A DNA stretch of 26,865 nucleotides from a virus. The notes under the pieces are model-generated. The model was not told the origin of the DNA and ran no database searches. It saw nothing but the letters and a program-made list of their open reading frames with translations. Made by a program: the position numbers and the translations under genes. Position 1 is the stretch's first letter. Each line of letters opens with the position of its first letter. Below, piece after piece: positions 1 through 8,130 of this stretch. The stretch covers positions 1-26,865 of IMG/VR virus record IMGVR_UViG_3300045257_000018; one strand, written 5' to 3'.

Positions 1-68
1 CTCATTTGGAGGTTTTTTTCGATCATGGAATTTCAGCTGAAACGCGGTTTTTGAGCAAAAACAACAAT

Positions 69-449
69 ATGGCCAGACCAACCTTCAAACCAACTGCACC
101 CATGCGAAAGCGCGTTGCCGAATCTGCGGGCGCCGGCATGTCGCATGAGGAAATAGCGATTGGCCTTCAGATCGCTCGAGGAACGCTGGAAAAGCACTTC
201 GAGCGTGAGCTTTCAGTGGGCGCCTACGCGAAGCGCATGGACACGATCCAGGCGATGTTCAAGACGGCGAAGGCCGGAAACGTAGCTGCCCAGAAAGCCT
301 ACCTGGCGCTGACCCCGCGCGCCTCCGCGCCACCGCTGCCAAAGGCTCCGAGGAAGGGCAAGAAGGAGCAGGCCAACGACGATGCACAGGTCGCCCAGAA
401 AGGCACCGACTGGGACAACCTGCTGCCGGGTTCGCGTAGCGTGCAATGA
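69..449 (+). CDS. terS: Terminase small subunit (putative)
   Basis: Probable DNA-recognition subunit of the packaging motor, 126 aa from the ATG at 69. Residues about 10-50 look like a small helix-turn-helix (MSHEEIAIGLQIARGTLEKH), followed by a helical oligomerisation stretch (RMDTIQAMFKTAKAGNVAAQ). The C-terminal tail is basic and Ala/Pro-rich and probably disordered (PKAPRKGKKEQ). The call rests on this layout and on its place directly before the large terminase, which it overlaps by ATGA at 446-449. The start is uncertain: there is no good Shine-Dalgarno before 69. The reading frame stays open upstream to a TTG at 6. A GGAGG at 8-12 precedes a 9-codon ORF at 25-54 (other frame) that could be a leader. 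Sequence similarity alone would not settle the function. Confidence 0.75.
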   Translation: MARPTFKPTAPMRKRVAESAGAGMSHEEIAIGLQIARGTLEKHFERELSVGAYAKRMDTIQAMFKTAKAGNVAAQKAYLALTPRASAPPLPKAPRKGKKEQANDDAQVAQKGTDWDNLLPGSRSVQ

Positions 450-2125
450 CGTGGGATCTGAGCTGCCCAGACTGGGCCGCGCGGCTCAGGTCTGGGCGCT
501 CGCTGGTTCGGGAAGACCTCCCGATCGATCGCGAGCAGGGTGATCGAGCGGTCGCCGTGTTCAACAAGCTGCGCCTGGCCGATGTGCCGGGCACGCCGAC
601 GATGGCCGAGGCCGGCGGCGATTGGTTCCGGGATATCGTCCGTGCCCTGTTCGGGTCGATGGATCCGGTCACGCGGGCCCGGGCGATCCGGGAACTGTTC
701 CTCCTTGTCCCGAAGAAGAATTCTAAGACCACGAACGGCGCGCTGCTGATGCTGACGGCGCTTCTGCTCAACGAGCGGCCGAACGGGTCGATGATCATGA
801 CGGCGCCAGTCCAGGACGTTGCGCAACTGGCTTTCGAAGCGGCCGCTGGCGCGATTGCCCTGGACAATGTTCTTCACCGTAAGCTGCACGTCAGGGAGCA
901 CTTGAAGACGATCGTGCATCGCGAGACGAAGACCGCGCTCGAGATCATGACGTTCGAACCGGAGGTCTTGACCGGACAGAAGCCGATCGCTGCCCTGATC
1001 GACGAGCTCCACGTTGTCGCGAAGAAGGCGAAAGCGGCCAGCGCGATCCGACAGCTCCGCGGCGGCATGCTGCCGTTCCCTGAAGCGTTCATGGCGTTCA
1101 TCACGACGCAGGCCGAGGAGCCGCCCGCCGGGGTCTTCAAGGCCGAGCTGACGAAGGCGCGGGATATTCGGGACGGCAAGCAGCAGGGCGCGATGCTACC
1201 GGTGCTCTACGAATTCCCACGGGAGATGCAGGAGGACGGGCATTCCTGGCGAGATCCTCGGAACTGGTGGATGGTTACGCCGAACGCCGGCCGGTCGATT
1301 ACGATCGGGCGCCTCGAGGAGGACATGCGCACGGCCGAGCAGACGAGCGAAGAGGAACTTCGCGCTTGGGCGTCACAACACCTCGACATTGAGATCGGGC
1401 TCGCGCTCCAATCAAACGCCTGGGCCGGCGCGCTGTTCTGGGAAGAGAACGCCGAGCCAAAACTGACGCTCGAATCGATCCTGAATCGTTGCGAGGTGGT
1501 CTCGGTAGGGATCGATGGCGGTGGCTTAGATGACATGCTTGGGTTGTCCGCCATTGGCAGGGAGAAAGGCACCGGGTTGTGGCTACATTGGGCGCACGCC
1601 TGGATTCACCCGATCGTGCTCGAGCGCCGTAAGAAGGAGGCGCCGCGGTTCCACGACTTCGCCAAAGACGGCGACCTGACGATCGTCGAGAAGATCGGCG
1701 ATGACCTGACGCAGGTAGCCGAGCGGATCCAACAAATTGAAGACGCCGGGCTGCTCGAGCGAGTCGGAGTTGACGTCGCCGGCATCGGTGGGGTCGTCGA
1801 CGCGCTGGTCTCACCGAAGCCGAAAGGCATAGGCCTGGCTCAGGAGCGCATCGTCGGCATCCCACAGGGCTGGAAGATGGTCGGCGCGATCAAGACGACC
1901 GAGCGCAAGCTCGCCGAGAACATGCTCAAGCACGCCGGCTCGAATCTCATGGCTTGGTGTGTCGGTAACGCGAAGGTCGAGCCGCGCGGTAACGCGATCG
2001 TTATCACGAAGCAACTCGCTGGCTCGGCGAAGATCGACCCACTGATGGCGACCTACAACGCCGTCACGCTGATGGCTCTGAACCCTGAGCCGCGCCAGAA
2101 AAAGTACGACGTTCTCTGGATTTGA
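446..2125 (+). CDS. terL: Terminase large subunit (ATPase/nuclease)
   Basis: Motor that pumps DNA into the prohead and cuts it; 559 aa, the usual size for HK97-like (Terminase_1) large subunits. A variant Walker A, VPKKNSKTT, lies at residues about 88-96. A Walker B-like ALIDELH lies around residues 183-189, with Asp186 and Glu187 as the likely metal and catalytic pair. The C-terminal half has the Asp-rich strands of an RNase H-like nuclease: VGIDGGGLDDMLG (Asp357) and VGVDVAGIGG (Asp443). The ATG at 446 overlaps the terS stop, which implies translational coupling. Pac and cos strategies cannot be distinguished from this sequence. Confidence 0.95.
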   Translation: MTWDLSCPDWAARLRSGRSLVREDLPIDREQGDRAVAVFNKLRLADVPGTPTMAEAGGDWFRDIVRALFGSMDPVTRARAIRELFLLVPKKNSKTTNGALLMLTALLLNERPNGSMIMTAPVQDVAQLAFEAAAGAIALDNVLHRKLHVREHLKTIVHRETKTALEIMTFEPEVLTGQKPIAALIDELHVVAKKAKAASAIRQLRGGMLPFPEAFMAFITTQAEEPPAGVFKAELTKARDIRDGKQQGAMLPVLYEFPREMQEDGHSWRDPRNWWMVTPNAGRSITIGRLEEDMRTAEQTSEEELRAWASQHLDIEIGLALQSNAWAGALFWEENAEPKLTLESILNRCEVVSVGIDGGGLDDMLGLSAIGREKGTGLWLHWAHAWIHPIVLERRKKEAPRFHDFAKDGDLTIVEKIGDDLTQVAERIQQIEDAGLLERVGVDVAGIGGVVDALVSPKPKGIGLAQERIVGIPQGWKMVGAIKTTERKLAENMLKHAGSNLMAWCVGNAKVEPRGNAIVITKQLAGSAKIDPLMATYNAVTLMALNPEPRQKKYDVLWI

Positions 2126-2154
2126 AGCAGCTTAAAAATTTGAAACGGCACAAC

Positions 2155-2175
2155 AGCCCGGCCAAGCGCCGGGCT
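2155..2175 (+). terminator. GC-rich hairpin between terL and capsid gene
   Basis: A perfect 8-bp stem, AGCCCGGC (2155-2162) and GCCGGGCT (2168-2175), closes a CAAGC loop. It is followed by TCGCATTTATGG, so the U-tract is poor. It lies between the terL stop (2125) and the capsid-protease ATG (2197), just upstream of that gene's GGAG ribosome site at 2186-2189. It may be a weak terminator, an mRNA processing or stability element, or a structure that separates translation of the two genes. Confidence 0.5.
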
Positions 2176-2196
2176 TCGCATTTATGGAGTCCGCGA

Positions 2197-4527
2197 ATGT
2201 CAACCAAGTTGAATCATGCCGGCGCTGCGCACGCGCACGAGCTCGTCACGGCCGGAAAGGTCAACGGCGGCACGTGGGATTTCACGGCTGAAGACGGTAA
2301 CAAGCTACTCGGGGCGAATGGCGACGACTGGGCGAACTATTCGAAGTCATTTCTCGCAACACATCCGGATCAAACGCCGAACACAAAAAGCTACTACGGG
2401 TATCCCGTTGTCAAGAACGGCGAGGTCTATCGCAACGCTGTTGTTAGCGCCAAAGGCCGCGCCGCGCAGCAAAGCGCTACCGATGTCGAGAACGCCTGTT
2501 CTTCGCTGCTCGACATGATCGATGCCAAAAAAGCGGCGACAGTTCAATCCAAGCGCGTCGAGCAGGTTCAGCGCGCGTATTCGCGCCTGGACGTCAAGGC
2601 CGTCACCGAAGACGACAACTTCTACTACATCAACGGTATCGCGACCACGCCGGCGCCGGACCGATATGACGACGTCGTTGATCCGATGGGTGCTGAATTC
2701 GCTCTGCCGATGCCGTTCATCTGGCAGCACGATGCGACTAAACCTATCGGCAGCGTCAATACGGCCAAGGCTTCGAAGTCAGGCATTCCGGTTGGGATGA
2801 CGATTCCGAAGGTCAAGGAAGCCGGCGTCCTTCAGGACCGCATCAACGAAGCGGTCCAGTCGATCAAATACAAACTCGTGACCGGCCTGTCGATCGGATT
2901 TCGTGCGCTGAACAACGCGTTCGAGTTCATGGAGAACGGCGGAATTCTCTTCAAGCAGTGGGAGTGGCTCGAGCTATCGCTCGTCACGATCCCGGCGAAC
3001 GCCGACTGCTCGATTCAAACAATCAAGTCCCTCGACACGAAGCAGCGCGCCTCCCCAGGCACACAAGCTGCTCGCGCCGTGCGCCTCACTCCTCCTGCTG
3101 CCGCGGGAACACCTCCTCTCAATTCCAAAGGAACACCCGTGAAGACCATTCAGGAACAGATTACCGACTTCGAAGCGCAGCGCGCAGCTAAGGCGGCCCA
3201 GATGTCGGCATTGATGACCAAGGCTGCCGAAGCAGGCACCGGTCTCGAAGACGCCGATTCCGACACCTACGACACGCTGAAGGAAGAAGTCGTCGCTCTC
3301 GACAAACATCTGGAGCGCCTCCGCGATCATGAGAAAACGATCACGGCCAAGGCAACGCCTGTGCGCTCCGTCAACAATGACGCCGGCGCTGGCTCAGGCC
3401 GCGGCCCGACGATCATAGTCGCTTCTCGCGATGCCGAAGAGAAGTTCAAGGGCCAGAACTACACGCGCATGGTCATCGCCAAGGCGGTGGCGCATCTGGA
3501 GCGCGACAACAACTGGTCCCCGGCGGCCATTGCGCAGCATCGTTGGGGCAAAACGAATCCCACGCTCGTTGCCATCATGAAGGCGAACGAAGCACCTGGC
3601 GGCGGATCCGGCTCAGGCGAGTGGGGCGCGGAACTGGTGCAGGCTGACACTCGCTACACCGGCGACTTCATCGAGTTCCTATATTCGATGACCGTCTTCG
3701 ACAAACTCCCGCTGCGTCAGGTGCCGGCAAACGTCGTCATCAAAGGCCAGGACGGCCAGGGCACGGGCTATTGGGTCGGTGAGTCCAAGCCGATTCCAGC
3801 GACCGTCGGCGATTTCTCGACGGTCAGCCTCACCCCGCTGCAGGTCGGTGCACTCGCGGTGGTTTCGAACAACCTCCTGCGTGATTCGACGCCAGCGGCG
3901 GAAATGCTCGTGCGCGATATGCTGGTGCAGGCAAGTGCTCAGCGCGTCGATACCACGTTCATCTCCACCCTCGCAGCGAGCGCCGGTGTTTCCCCGGCCG
4001 GCATGCTCAATGGCGTGTCGGCGGTCAACAGTGCCGGCAATACGGGCGCCGCGCTTCGTACCGACCTCGGGGCGTTATACGCCATCTTCATCGCTGCGAA
4101 GAACGCCAGCAATTTGCAGCTGGTGATGAACAAGGGTCTGGCCAAGAGCATTTCGCTGCTGGTCAACGCGCTTGGCCAGTCCGAGTTCCCGAACATAACC
4201 CAGGACGGCGGCACGCTGCTCGGCGATCCGGTTGTGACCGGCGACAACGTGGGCGCGACACATTTCATCCTGCTGAAGCCGAGCGACATCTATCGCATCG
4301 GCGACTACGGGATTCAGGTGTCGATCTCGCGCGATGCCACGATCGAACAGAACACAGTTCCGACTGGCGCATCGGACACACCCGTCGCTCAGACGGTGGA
4401 TCAGGTCAACATGTTCCAGAGCGAATCGACGGCCATCAAGGTTGTTCGGCCGATCAACTTCGCCAAGCGTCGGACGGGCGCCGTGCAGTACGTCCACGAC
4501 GCGACCTACAACATGTCGTCCACGTAA
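2197..4527 (+). CDS. Fused prohead protease and major capsid protein
   Basis: Head maturation protease and HK97-fold capsid protein in one frame, 776 aa from ATG 2197 (GGAG at 2186-2189, 7-nt spacing). An upstream in-frame TTG at 2122 has no ribosome site. Residues 1-135 are a preprotease domain with a Trp/Tyr-rich region (WDFTAEDGNKLLG). Residues 140-280 match the U35-type protease: His178 in FIWQHD, Ser232 in TGLSIGF and Glu259 in WLELSLVTIPAN form the expected His/Ser/Glu triad. Residues 315-385 are a charged coiled coil like the capsid delta/scaffold domain (EEVVALDKHLERLRDHEK). Residues 395-776 are the capsid domain. The protease would cut the scaffold region during maturation. A linker rich in Pro/Ala at about 290-314 separates the halves. 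An internal start at 3139 may give separate capsid protein. Confidence 0.92.
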   Translation: MSTKLNHAGAAHAHELVTAGKVNGGTWDFTAEDGNKLLGANGDDWANYSKSFLATHPDQTPNTKSYYGYPVVKNGEVYRNAVVSAKGRAAQQSATDVENACSSLLDMIDAKKAATVQSKRVEQVQRAYSRLDVKAVTEDDNFYYINGIATTPAPDRYDDVVDPMGAEFALPMPFIWQHDATKPIGSVNTAKASKSGIPVGMTIPKVKEAGVLQDRINEAVQSIKYKLVTGLSIGFRALNNAFEFMENGGILFKQWEWLELSLVTIPANADCSIQTIKSLDTKQRASPGTQAARAVRLTPPAAAGTPPLNSKGTPVKTIQEQITDFEAQRAAKAAQMSALMTKAAEAGTGLEDADSDTYDTLKEEVVALDKHLERLRDHEKTITAKATPVRSVNNDAGAGSGRGPTIIVASRDAEEKFKGQNYTRMVIAKAVAHLERDNNWSPAAIAQHRWGKTNPTLVAIMKANEAPGGGSGSGEWGAELVQADTRYTGDFIEFLYSMTVFDKLPLRQVPANVVIKGQDGQGTGYWVGESKPIPATVGDFSTVSLTPLQVGALAVVSNNLLRDSTPAAEMLVRDMLVQASAQRVDTTFISTLAASAGVSPAGMLNGVSAVNSAGNTGAALRTDLGALYAIFIAAKNASNLQLVMNKGLAKSISLLVNALGQSEFPNITQDGGTLLGDPVVTGDNVGATHFILLKPSDIYRIGDYGIQVSISRDATIEQNTVPTGASDTPVAQTVDQVNMFQSESTAIKVVRPINFAKRRTGAVQYVHDATYNMSST
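3127..3141 (+). promoter_or_regulatory. Internal ribosome site and GTG start for stand-alone capsid protein
   Basis: Within the fused gene, AAAGGA (3127-3132) stands 6 nt before an in-frame GTG (3139-3141). The product would begin MKTIQEQITDFEAQ, which is how many free-standing HK97-type capsid proteins begin, and would be 462 aa. This fits an overlapping-gene arrangement like lambda C/Nu3: many capsid subunits from the internal start and fewer protease-capsid fusions from 2197. The site is seen; its use is inferred. Confidence 0.6.
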
Positions 4528-4547
4528 TTTCCGCAGGGTGACATTTC

Positions 4548-4577
4548 GAGGGCGCCTTCTGGCGCCCTCTACTTTTT
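4548..4577 (+). terminator. Intrinsic terminator after capsid gene
   Basis: A 9-bp perfect stem, GAGGGCGCC (4548-4556) and GGCGCCCTC (4561-4569), closes a TTCT loop and is followed by TACTTTTT (4570-4577). It lies 20 nt after the capsid stop and before the next gene's ribosome site. As downstream genes are essential, it probably acts as a partial terminator or 3' mRNA stabiliser that keeps capsid transcript in excess. Confidence 0.8.
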
Positions 4578-4588
4578 GAGGTTATTCG

Positions 4589-4822
4589 ATGGATCAGTCA
4601 CCAGTGGTTCGCATGGTCGCCCTGTCCGGGTTCGATTATGACGGCCAAAGGCTCGCCAATGGCAATGAGTTCCTGTGTTACGCCAATCATGCAAAGCTCC
4701 TGAAGATCGTAGGCAAGGCGCGTGATGCCGATGAGGAAAAGCAGCCGGCTAAAGAAGAGGTCAAGGTCGATGCGCCGAAGAAAAAGCGCGCCTATCGTCG
4801 CCGAGACATGCGCGCAGAATGA
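4589..4822 (+). CDS. Small basic hypothetical protein
   Basis: A 77-aa protein that I do not recognise. The N-terminal 45 residues look folded (VRMVALSGFDYDGQRLANG and CYANHAKLLKIVGKA). The rest is highly charged, with acidic-basic Lys/Glu repeats ending KKKRAYRRRDM. TGAGG at 4577-4581 precedes the ATG at 4589 by 7 nt. Its stop overlaps the portal ATG (ATGA, 4819-4822). The position between capsid and portal is often occupied by small accessory head proteins. A basic tail could bind DNA or portal, but this is inference. Confidence 0.75.
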   Translation: MDQSPVVRMVALSGFDYDGQRLANGNEFLCYANHAKLLKIVGKARDADEEKQPAKEEVKVDAPKKKRAYRRRDMRAE

Positions 4823-6255
4823 ATCTGATTCCGCGTCGGTTCGCCAACTGGCTGCAAAAGAAGCTGACGTTTCCTAGCGTGCCGTTGTTCGCGGCCGGCG
4901 GTCAGTGGATGTCGTGGCTGGTCGGCGGTTCCGATGGCGACGTGCACACGGGAGACTGGCAGGCCAACATCAAGCACACGAAAGAGCACCTTCTTTCGTT
5001 CACGGCCGTCTATTCGTGCATGACGCTGATCGCGTCAGATATTTCGAAACTACGAATCAAGCTGGTCAAGGAACTGAAGTCGGGCATCTGCGAGGAAACG
5101 ACGAGCGCCGCTTTTTCTCCGGTGCTCACCAAGCCTAACCACTACCAGAACCGCATCCAGTTCCTGACGTGCTGGGTCATTTCCAAGCTCGCCTGGGGCA
5201 ACGCTTACATCCTGAAGAATCGCGATAGCCGCGGCGTGGTGACCGAGCTTTATGCGCTCGACCCGCGCTACGTCTTTCCGCTCATCGCCGAAGACGGTGG
5301 GGTGTATTACCAACTTGGTCTAGACTACCTGAGCAAGCAGACGCAGCCCGGCCTGATCGTGCCGGCAAGCGAGATCATCCACGATATTATGATCCCGCTG
5401 TTCCATCCACTCATCGGCGTGTCGCCGCTGTTCGCCAGCGCGCTGCCCGCGTGCACAGGGCTGGAGATTGAGAAGAATCAGGCCAAGTTCTTCGCCAACG
5501 GTGCAAAGATTTCTGGAATCATCACGGCGCCTGGCGCTATTGGCAAGGAAGCGGCTCAAGAGGTCAAGGACAAGTTTGCGTCAGGCTATAGCGGAGATGA
5601 CGCCGGCAAGATCGCCGTCATCGGCGATGGCCTGAAGTTCCAGCCGCTGACCATGACGTCGATCGATGCGCAGCTGATCGCGCTGCTGGAGATTTCGCAG
5701 CTGCAGGTCTGCTCGACGTTTCACGTTCCGGCCTACAAGATCGGCGTCGGCCAGATGCCGCTGAACAACAACGTCGAGGCGCTCGACCAGCAGTATTACA
5801 GTCAGTGCCTTCAATACCTGATCGAGAGCATCGAGCTCTGCCTGGTCGAAGGATTGCGTCTGCCGTCCAATCTGTACGCAGAGCTCGATCTCGATGGGCT
5901 GCTGCGCATGGACACCGCTGCGCAGTACGACACCTACGGCAAGGGCGTGAAGGGCGTGATCCTCTCGCCGAACGACGCGCGCCAGAAACTGAATCTTCCG
6001 CCGGTGGATGGCGGCGAATTCCCGATCGCGCAGCAACAGAACTTCAGCCTGCCGGCACTGAAGAAGCGTGATTCGCTTCCGAACCCGTTTGTCATTGACC
6101 GACCGGTTACTAATCCTACGCCTGACTCAGGCCCCGGCGGGACGGGCTCGGCGGTGCAGGAAGATCCAACCGCTGCCGGGAAAGCGATGGCGACCCTTCG
6201 CCAGAAAATCAATCGACGCATAGCGAGGGAGAGTGAGCTATATGCAGCAGCTTGA
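4819..6255 (+). CDS. Portal protein, HK97 family
   Basis: Dodecameric ring at the capsid vertex through which DNA enters and leaves; 478 aa, slightly longer than typical HK97-type portals of about 400-430. Recognisable family features in order: a YSCMTLIASDISKLRIKL helix at about 56-73, a NHYQNRIQFLTCW segment near 110, WGNAYILKNRDSRG and LYALDPRYVFPL near 130-155, a HDIMIPLFHPLIGVSPL region near 190, and LQVCSTFHVPAYKIGV followed by NNNVEALDQQYYSQCL near 295-330. The tail, rich in Pro/Gly (NPTPDSGPGGTGS), and the final basic helix are probably flexible. It is coupled to the preceding gene by ATGA and its 3' end overlaps the next gene by 14 nt. Confidence 0.95.
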   Translation: MNLIPRRFANWLQKKLTFPSVPLFAAGGQWMSWLVGGSDGDVHTGDWQANIKHTKEHLLSFTAVYSCMTLIASDISKLRIKLVKELKSGICEETTSAAFSPVLTKPNHYQNRIQFLTCWVISKLAWGNAYILKNRDSRGVVTELYALDPRYVFPLIAEDGGVYYQLGLDYLSKQTQPGLIVPASEIIHDIMIPLFHPLIGVSPLFASALPACTGLEIEKNQAKFFANGAKISGIITAPGAIGKEAAQEVKDKFASGYSGDDAGKIAVIGDGLKFQPLTMTSIDAQLIALLEISQLQVCSTFHVPAYKIGVGQMPLNNNVEALDQQYYSQCLQYLIESIELCLVEGLRLPSNLYAELDLDGLLRMDTAAQYDTYGKGVKGVILSPNDARQKLNLPPVDGGEFPIAQQQNFSLPALKKRDSLPNPFVIDRPVTNPTPDSGPGGTGSAVQEDPTAAGKAMATLRQKINRRIARESELYAAA

Positions 6256-7408
6256 TCTCAACGAGCTTGCCGATCTCATCGCCGAAACTGTCATCGATGC
6301 CGTCAGGCCGCTGCACAAGGCATTGGCAGATCAACAGGCATTGATCACCGAACTTCGAAGTCGCCTGGATTCGCTACCTGATGCGCGCTCGCTCGTCGTA
6401 GCCGAACTGCAGAAGTTTCCCGTTCCTCGGGACGGGAAAGACGCCGATGCCGATGCGATCATGGCGGCCGCGCGCGCCGCGGTCGCAGAAATTCCCAAAG
6501 CAGCCGACGGGAAGGACGCTGACCTAACCGTGGTGGCCACGCTTGTCCGCGAAGAAATCGCGAAAGCCCTTGCCGTGTTGCCAGCGCCGAAAGATGGAAA
6601 GGACGCCGATCCGGCGGCTATTTTGGCAGCGGCGCGCGCGGCCGTCGCCGAACTGCCGAGGCCGGCAGACGGCAAGGACGCGGATCCTGAGGCGATCGCC
6701 GCCGCCGCGAAAGCTGCTGTAGATGCACTGCCGCCGCCGCAGGACGGCCGCAGCGTCACGCTCGAGAAAGTCGCGCCGCTCGTGCAGGAAGCCGTAGTGA
6801 AGGCCGTGGCGGCCATTCCGGCGCCCAAGGACGGCGCCAGCATCGCCCTCTGCGACGTCATGCCCCACTTGCGCGCCGACGTGCAGAAGTGGTTTGAAGC
6901 GCTCCCGCGGCCGAAAGACGGCGACAGCATCACGCTCGGCGATGTACTGCCAGCGCTCGAATCCATGCAGGCAAAATGGGAACTGGACTTCGAACGCCGC
7001 GCTATGGACTTCGTGCAGCGCATGGTCGATCGTTTCCCGAAGCCAAAGGATGGCGAAGACGGCCGCGATGGATTCGGATTCGATGATCTGTCGTTCGAGC
7101 AACTGAACGAGCGCGCCGGCGTGATCCGCTTCAGGCGCGGCGACGTTGTGAAAGAGTTCCCAGTAGCTATGGCCGGATTCGTCGACAAGGGACTCTGGCA
7201 GGAACAGCAATACGAGAAGGGCGATGGCGTTACGTGGGACGGAAACTACTGGCTCGCGCGCCGAGCAACGAGCGCAAAGCCTGGCACAGAGGGCGAGGAC
7301 GCCGGCAACAATGATTGGCGCGTCGCCGTGCGCAAGGGTCGAAAGGGCAAGGACGGCATCAACGGCCGTGATCTGACCAATCCGAAACCGCCGAAGCTTT
7401 CCTCATGA
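6242..7408 (+). CDS. DGKDA-repeat virion protein with C-terminal carbohydrate-binding-like domain
   Basis: 388 aa, function unknown. Residues 1-58 are helical. Residues 60-280 hold eight tandem units that start P-x-P-x-DGKDA or a decayed version, each followed by an Ala-rich helix. The C-terminal part (from about 300) contains GLWQEQQYEKGDGVTWDGNYWLA and DWRVAVRKGRKGKDG. That Y-x-x-GD-x-V-x-W-x-G-x-x-W-x-A pattern resembles the small chitin-binding-like (CBM5/12-type) modules common in phage structural proteins. The chosen ATG at 6242 follows GAGGGAGAG (6225-6233); the GTG at 6233 lies too close to that site. The gene sits between portal and connector, so a head fibre, decoration or adhesion protein is likely, but this is not shown. 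Confidence 0.8.
   Translation: MQQLDLNELADLIAETVIDAVRPLHKALADQQALITELRSRLDSLPDARSLVVAELQKFPVPRDGKDADADAIMAAARAAVAEIPKAADGKDADLTVVATLVREEIAKALAVLPAPKDGKDADPAAILAAARAAVAELPRPADGKDADPEAIAAAAKAAVDALPPPQDGRSVTLEKVAPLVQEAVVKAVAAIPAPKDGASIALCDVMPHLRADVQKWFEALPRPKDGDSITLGDVLPALESMQAKWELDFERRAMDFVQRMVDRFPKPKDGEDGRDGFGFDDLSFEQLNERAGVIRFRRGDVVKEFPVAMAGFVDKGLWQEQQYEKGDGVTWDGNYWLARRATSAKPGTEGEDAGNNDWRVAVRKGRKGKDGINGRDLTNPKPPKLSS
6419..7066 (+). repeat. Eight tandem 25/29-residue DGKDA repeats
   Basis: In-frame units begin with the Pro codons at 6419, 6494, 6581, 6656, 6731, 6818, 6905 and 7037. Spacings are 75, 87, 75, 75, 87, 87 and 132 nt, i.e. 25, 29, 25, 25, 29, 29 and 44 residues. Units 1-4 carry the exact DGKDAD core; units 5-8 have DGRSV, DGASI, DGDSI and DGEDG. 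Each unit alternates a turn-forming Pro/Gly/Asp segment and an Ala-rich helix, so the protein is probably an elongated rod. The 4-residue difference is one helical turn. Confidence 0.8.
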
Positions 7409-7746
7409 TGCTGGTCTCGCTGGAGAAGACGAAGCTGCGGCTTCGCTTCGACGATTCTGCTGCCGATCCGGATATCGAGCTTGCGATCCAGGGCGCCTCG
7501 CGTTTGGTCCTGCAATACATCGGTGACAAGGCCGAGGGATTCTTCGATACCACTGGTGAAATTGCGCTGGATACAGCTGGCGTCGCCACCGACATCCCGG
7601 AGGATATTCAGAACGCGACCATCTACCTCGCCGGCTGGATGATCCGCAATCCGGATTCCGATCCAGACAAGAGTTTCGAGCTGGGCTATCTACCATATCC
7701 GGTGATCGGCATGCTCTACGGCTACCGAACGCCGACGGTGGCGTGA
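7405..7746 (+). CDS. Head-tail connector protein (gp6-like)
   Basis: 113 aa, matching the HK97 gp6-like / phage gp6-type connectors that bind below the portal ring as adaptor. Family signs: the N-terminal MVSLEKTKLRLRFDDSAADPDIELAIQGASRLVLQYIG, where a short helix with D-x-x-x-D follows a loop, and a C-terminal GYLPYPVIGMLYGYRTP. Its ATG at 7405 overlaps the previous stop; a second ATG at 7408 is an equal candidate. It sits between the portal-side genes and the head closure gene. Confidence 0.88.
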   Translation: MMLVSLEKTKLRLRFDDSAADPDIELAIQGASRLVLQYIGDKAEGFFDTTGEIALDTAGVATDIPEDIQNATIYLAGWMIRNPDSDPDKSFELGYLPYPVIGMLYGYRTPTVA

Positions 7747-8111
7747 TGGGCCTGAAGGCTGGTGAGCTGCGTCATCGGATCACGATCAAGGACCAGGTCA
7801 CGTCGATCGACACATCCGGCGAACAGGTGACGGATTGGCAGGTCGTCGACAGCGGCGCCGAGGACCATAAGTTCTGGTGCGCGATCAAGCCGCTCAGCGC
7901 ACGCGAGCTGGTCGTTTCTCAGCAGGTCGCGTCAGAGGTGACAGCCAGAATAGTGATGCGCTACGACGCGCGCATTAAGGCAAAGATGCGCGCCGAGCAC
8001 GACGACGGAACGACCGTCACGATCTACAACCTTTCGCCGCCAATTCGCGATCCGGATACCGGATTGGAATGGATCACGATTCCGGCAACTGCTCTGCTCA
8101 ATCAGGGCTAA
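7746..8111 (+). CDS. Head closure protein (head-tail joining family)
   Basis: 121 aa small beta-barrel stopper of the SPP1 gp16 / HK97 head-tail adaptor type that closes the head after packaging. Typical motifs are the opening GELRHRITIKDQV, KFWCAIKPLSARELVVSQQV, and the end with a YDARIKAKMRAEHDDGTTVTIYN strand pair. I use ATG 7746, which overlaps the upstream stop as TGATG, rather than the GTG at 7743. It is followed by 19 nt carrying AAGGTGG before the glycan cassette starts. Confidence 0.88.
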   Translation: MGLKAGELRHRITIKDQVTSIDTSGEQVTDWQVVDSGAEDHKFWCAIKPLSARELVVSQQVASEVTARIVMRYDARIKAKMRAEHDDGTTVTIYNLSPPIRDPDTGLEWITIPATALLNQG

Positions 8112-8130
8112 CTCACGGCAAGGTGGGAAA

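Noticed and set aside
25-54. 9-codon ORF after GGAGG upstream of terS
   Set aside because: Could be a leader peptide but is too short to support; 12-nt spacing is long.
2122-2196. Upstream TTG start of the protease-capsid gene
   Set aside because: No ribosome site and a hairpin lies in between; ATG 2197 has GGAG at the right distance.
6331-7188. Antisense ORF (285 aa) over the DGKDA-repeat gene
   Set aside because: Its Ser/Ala repeats are the reverse of the real repeats; no ribosome site or family match.
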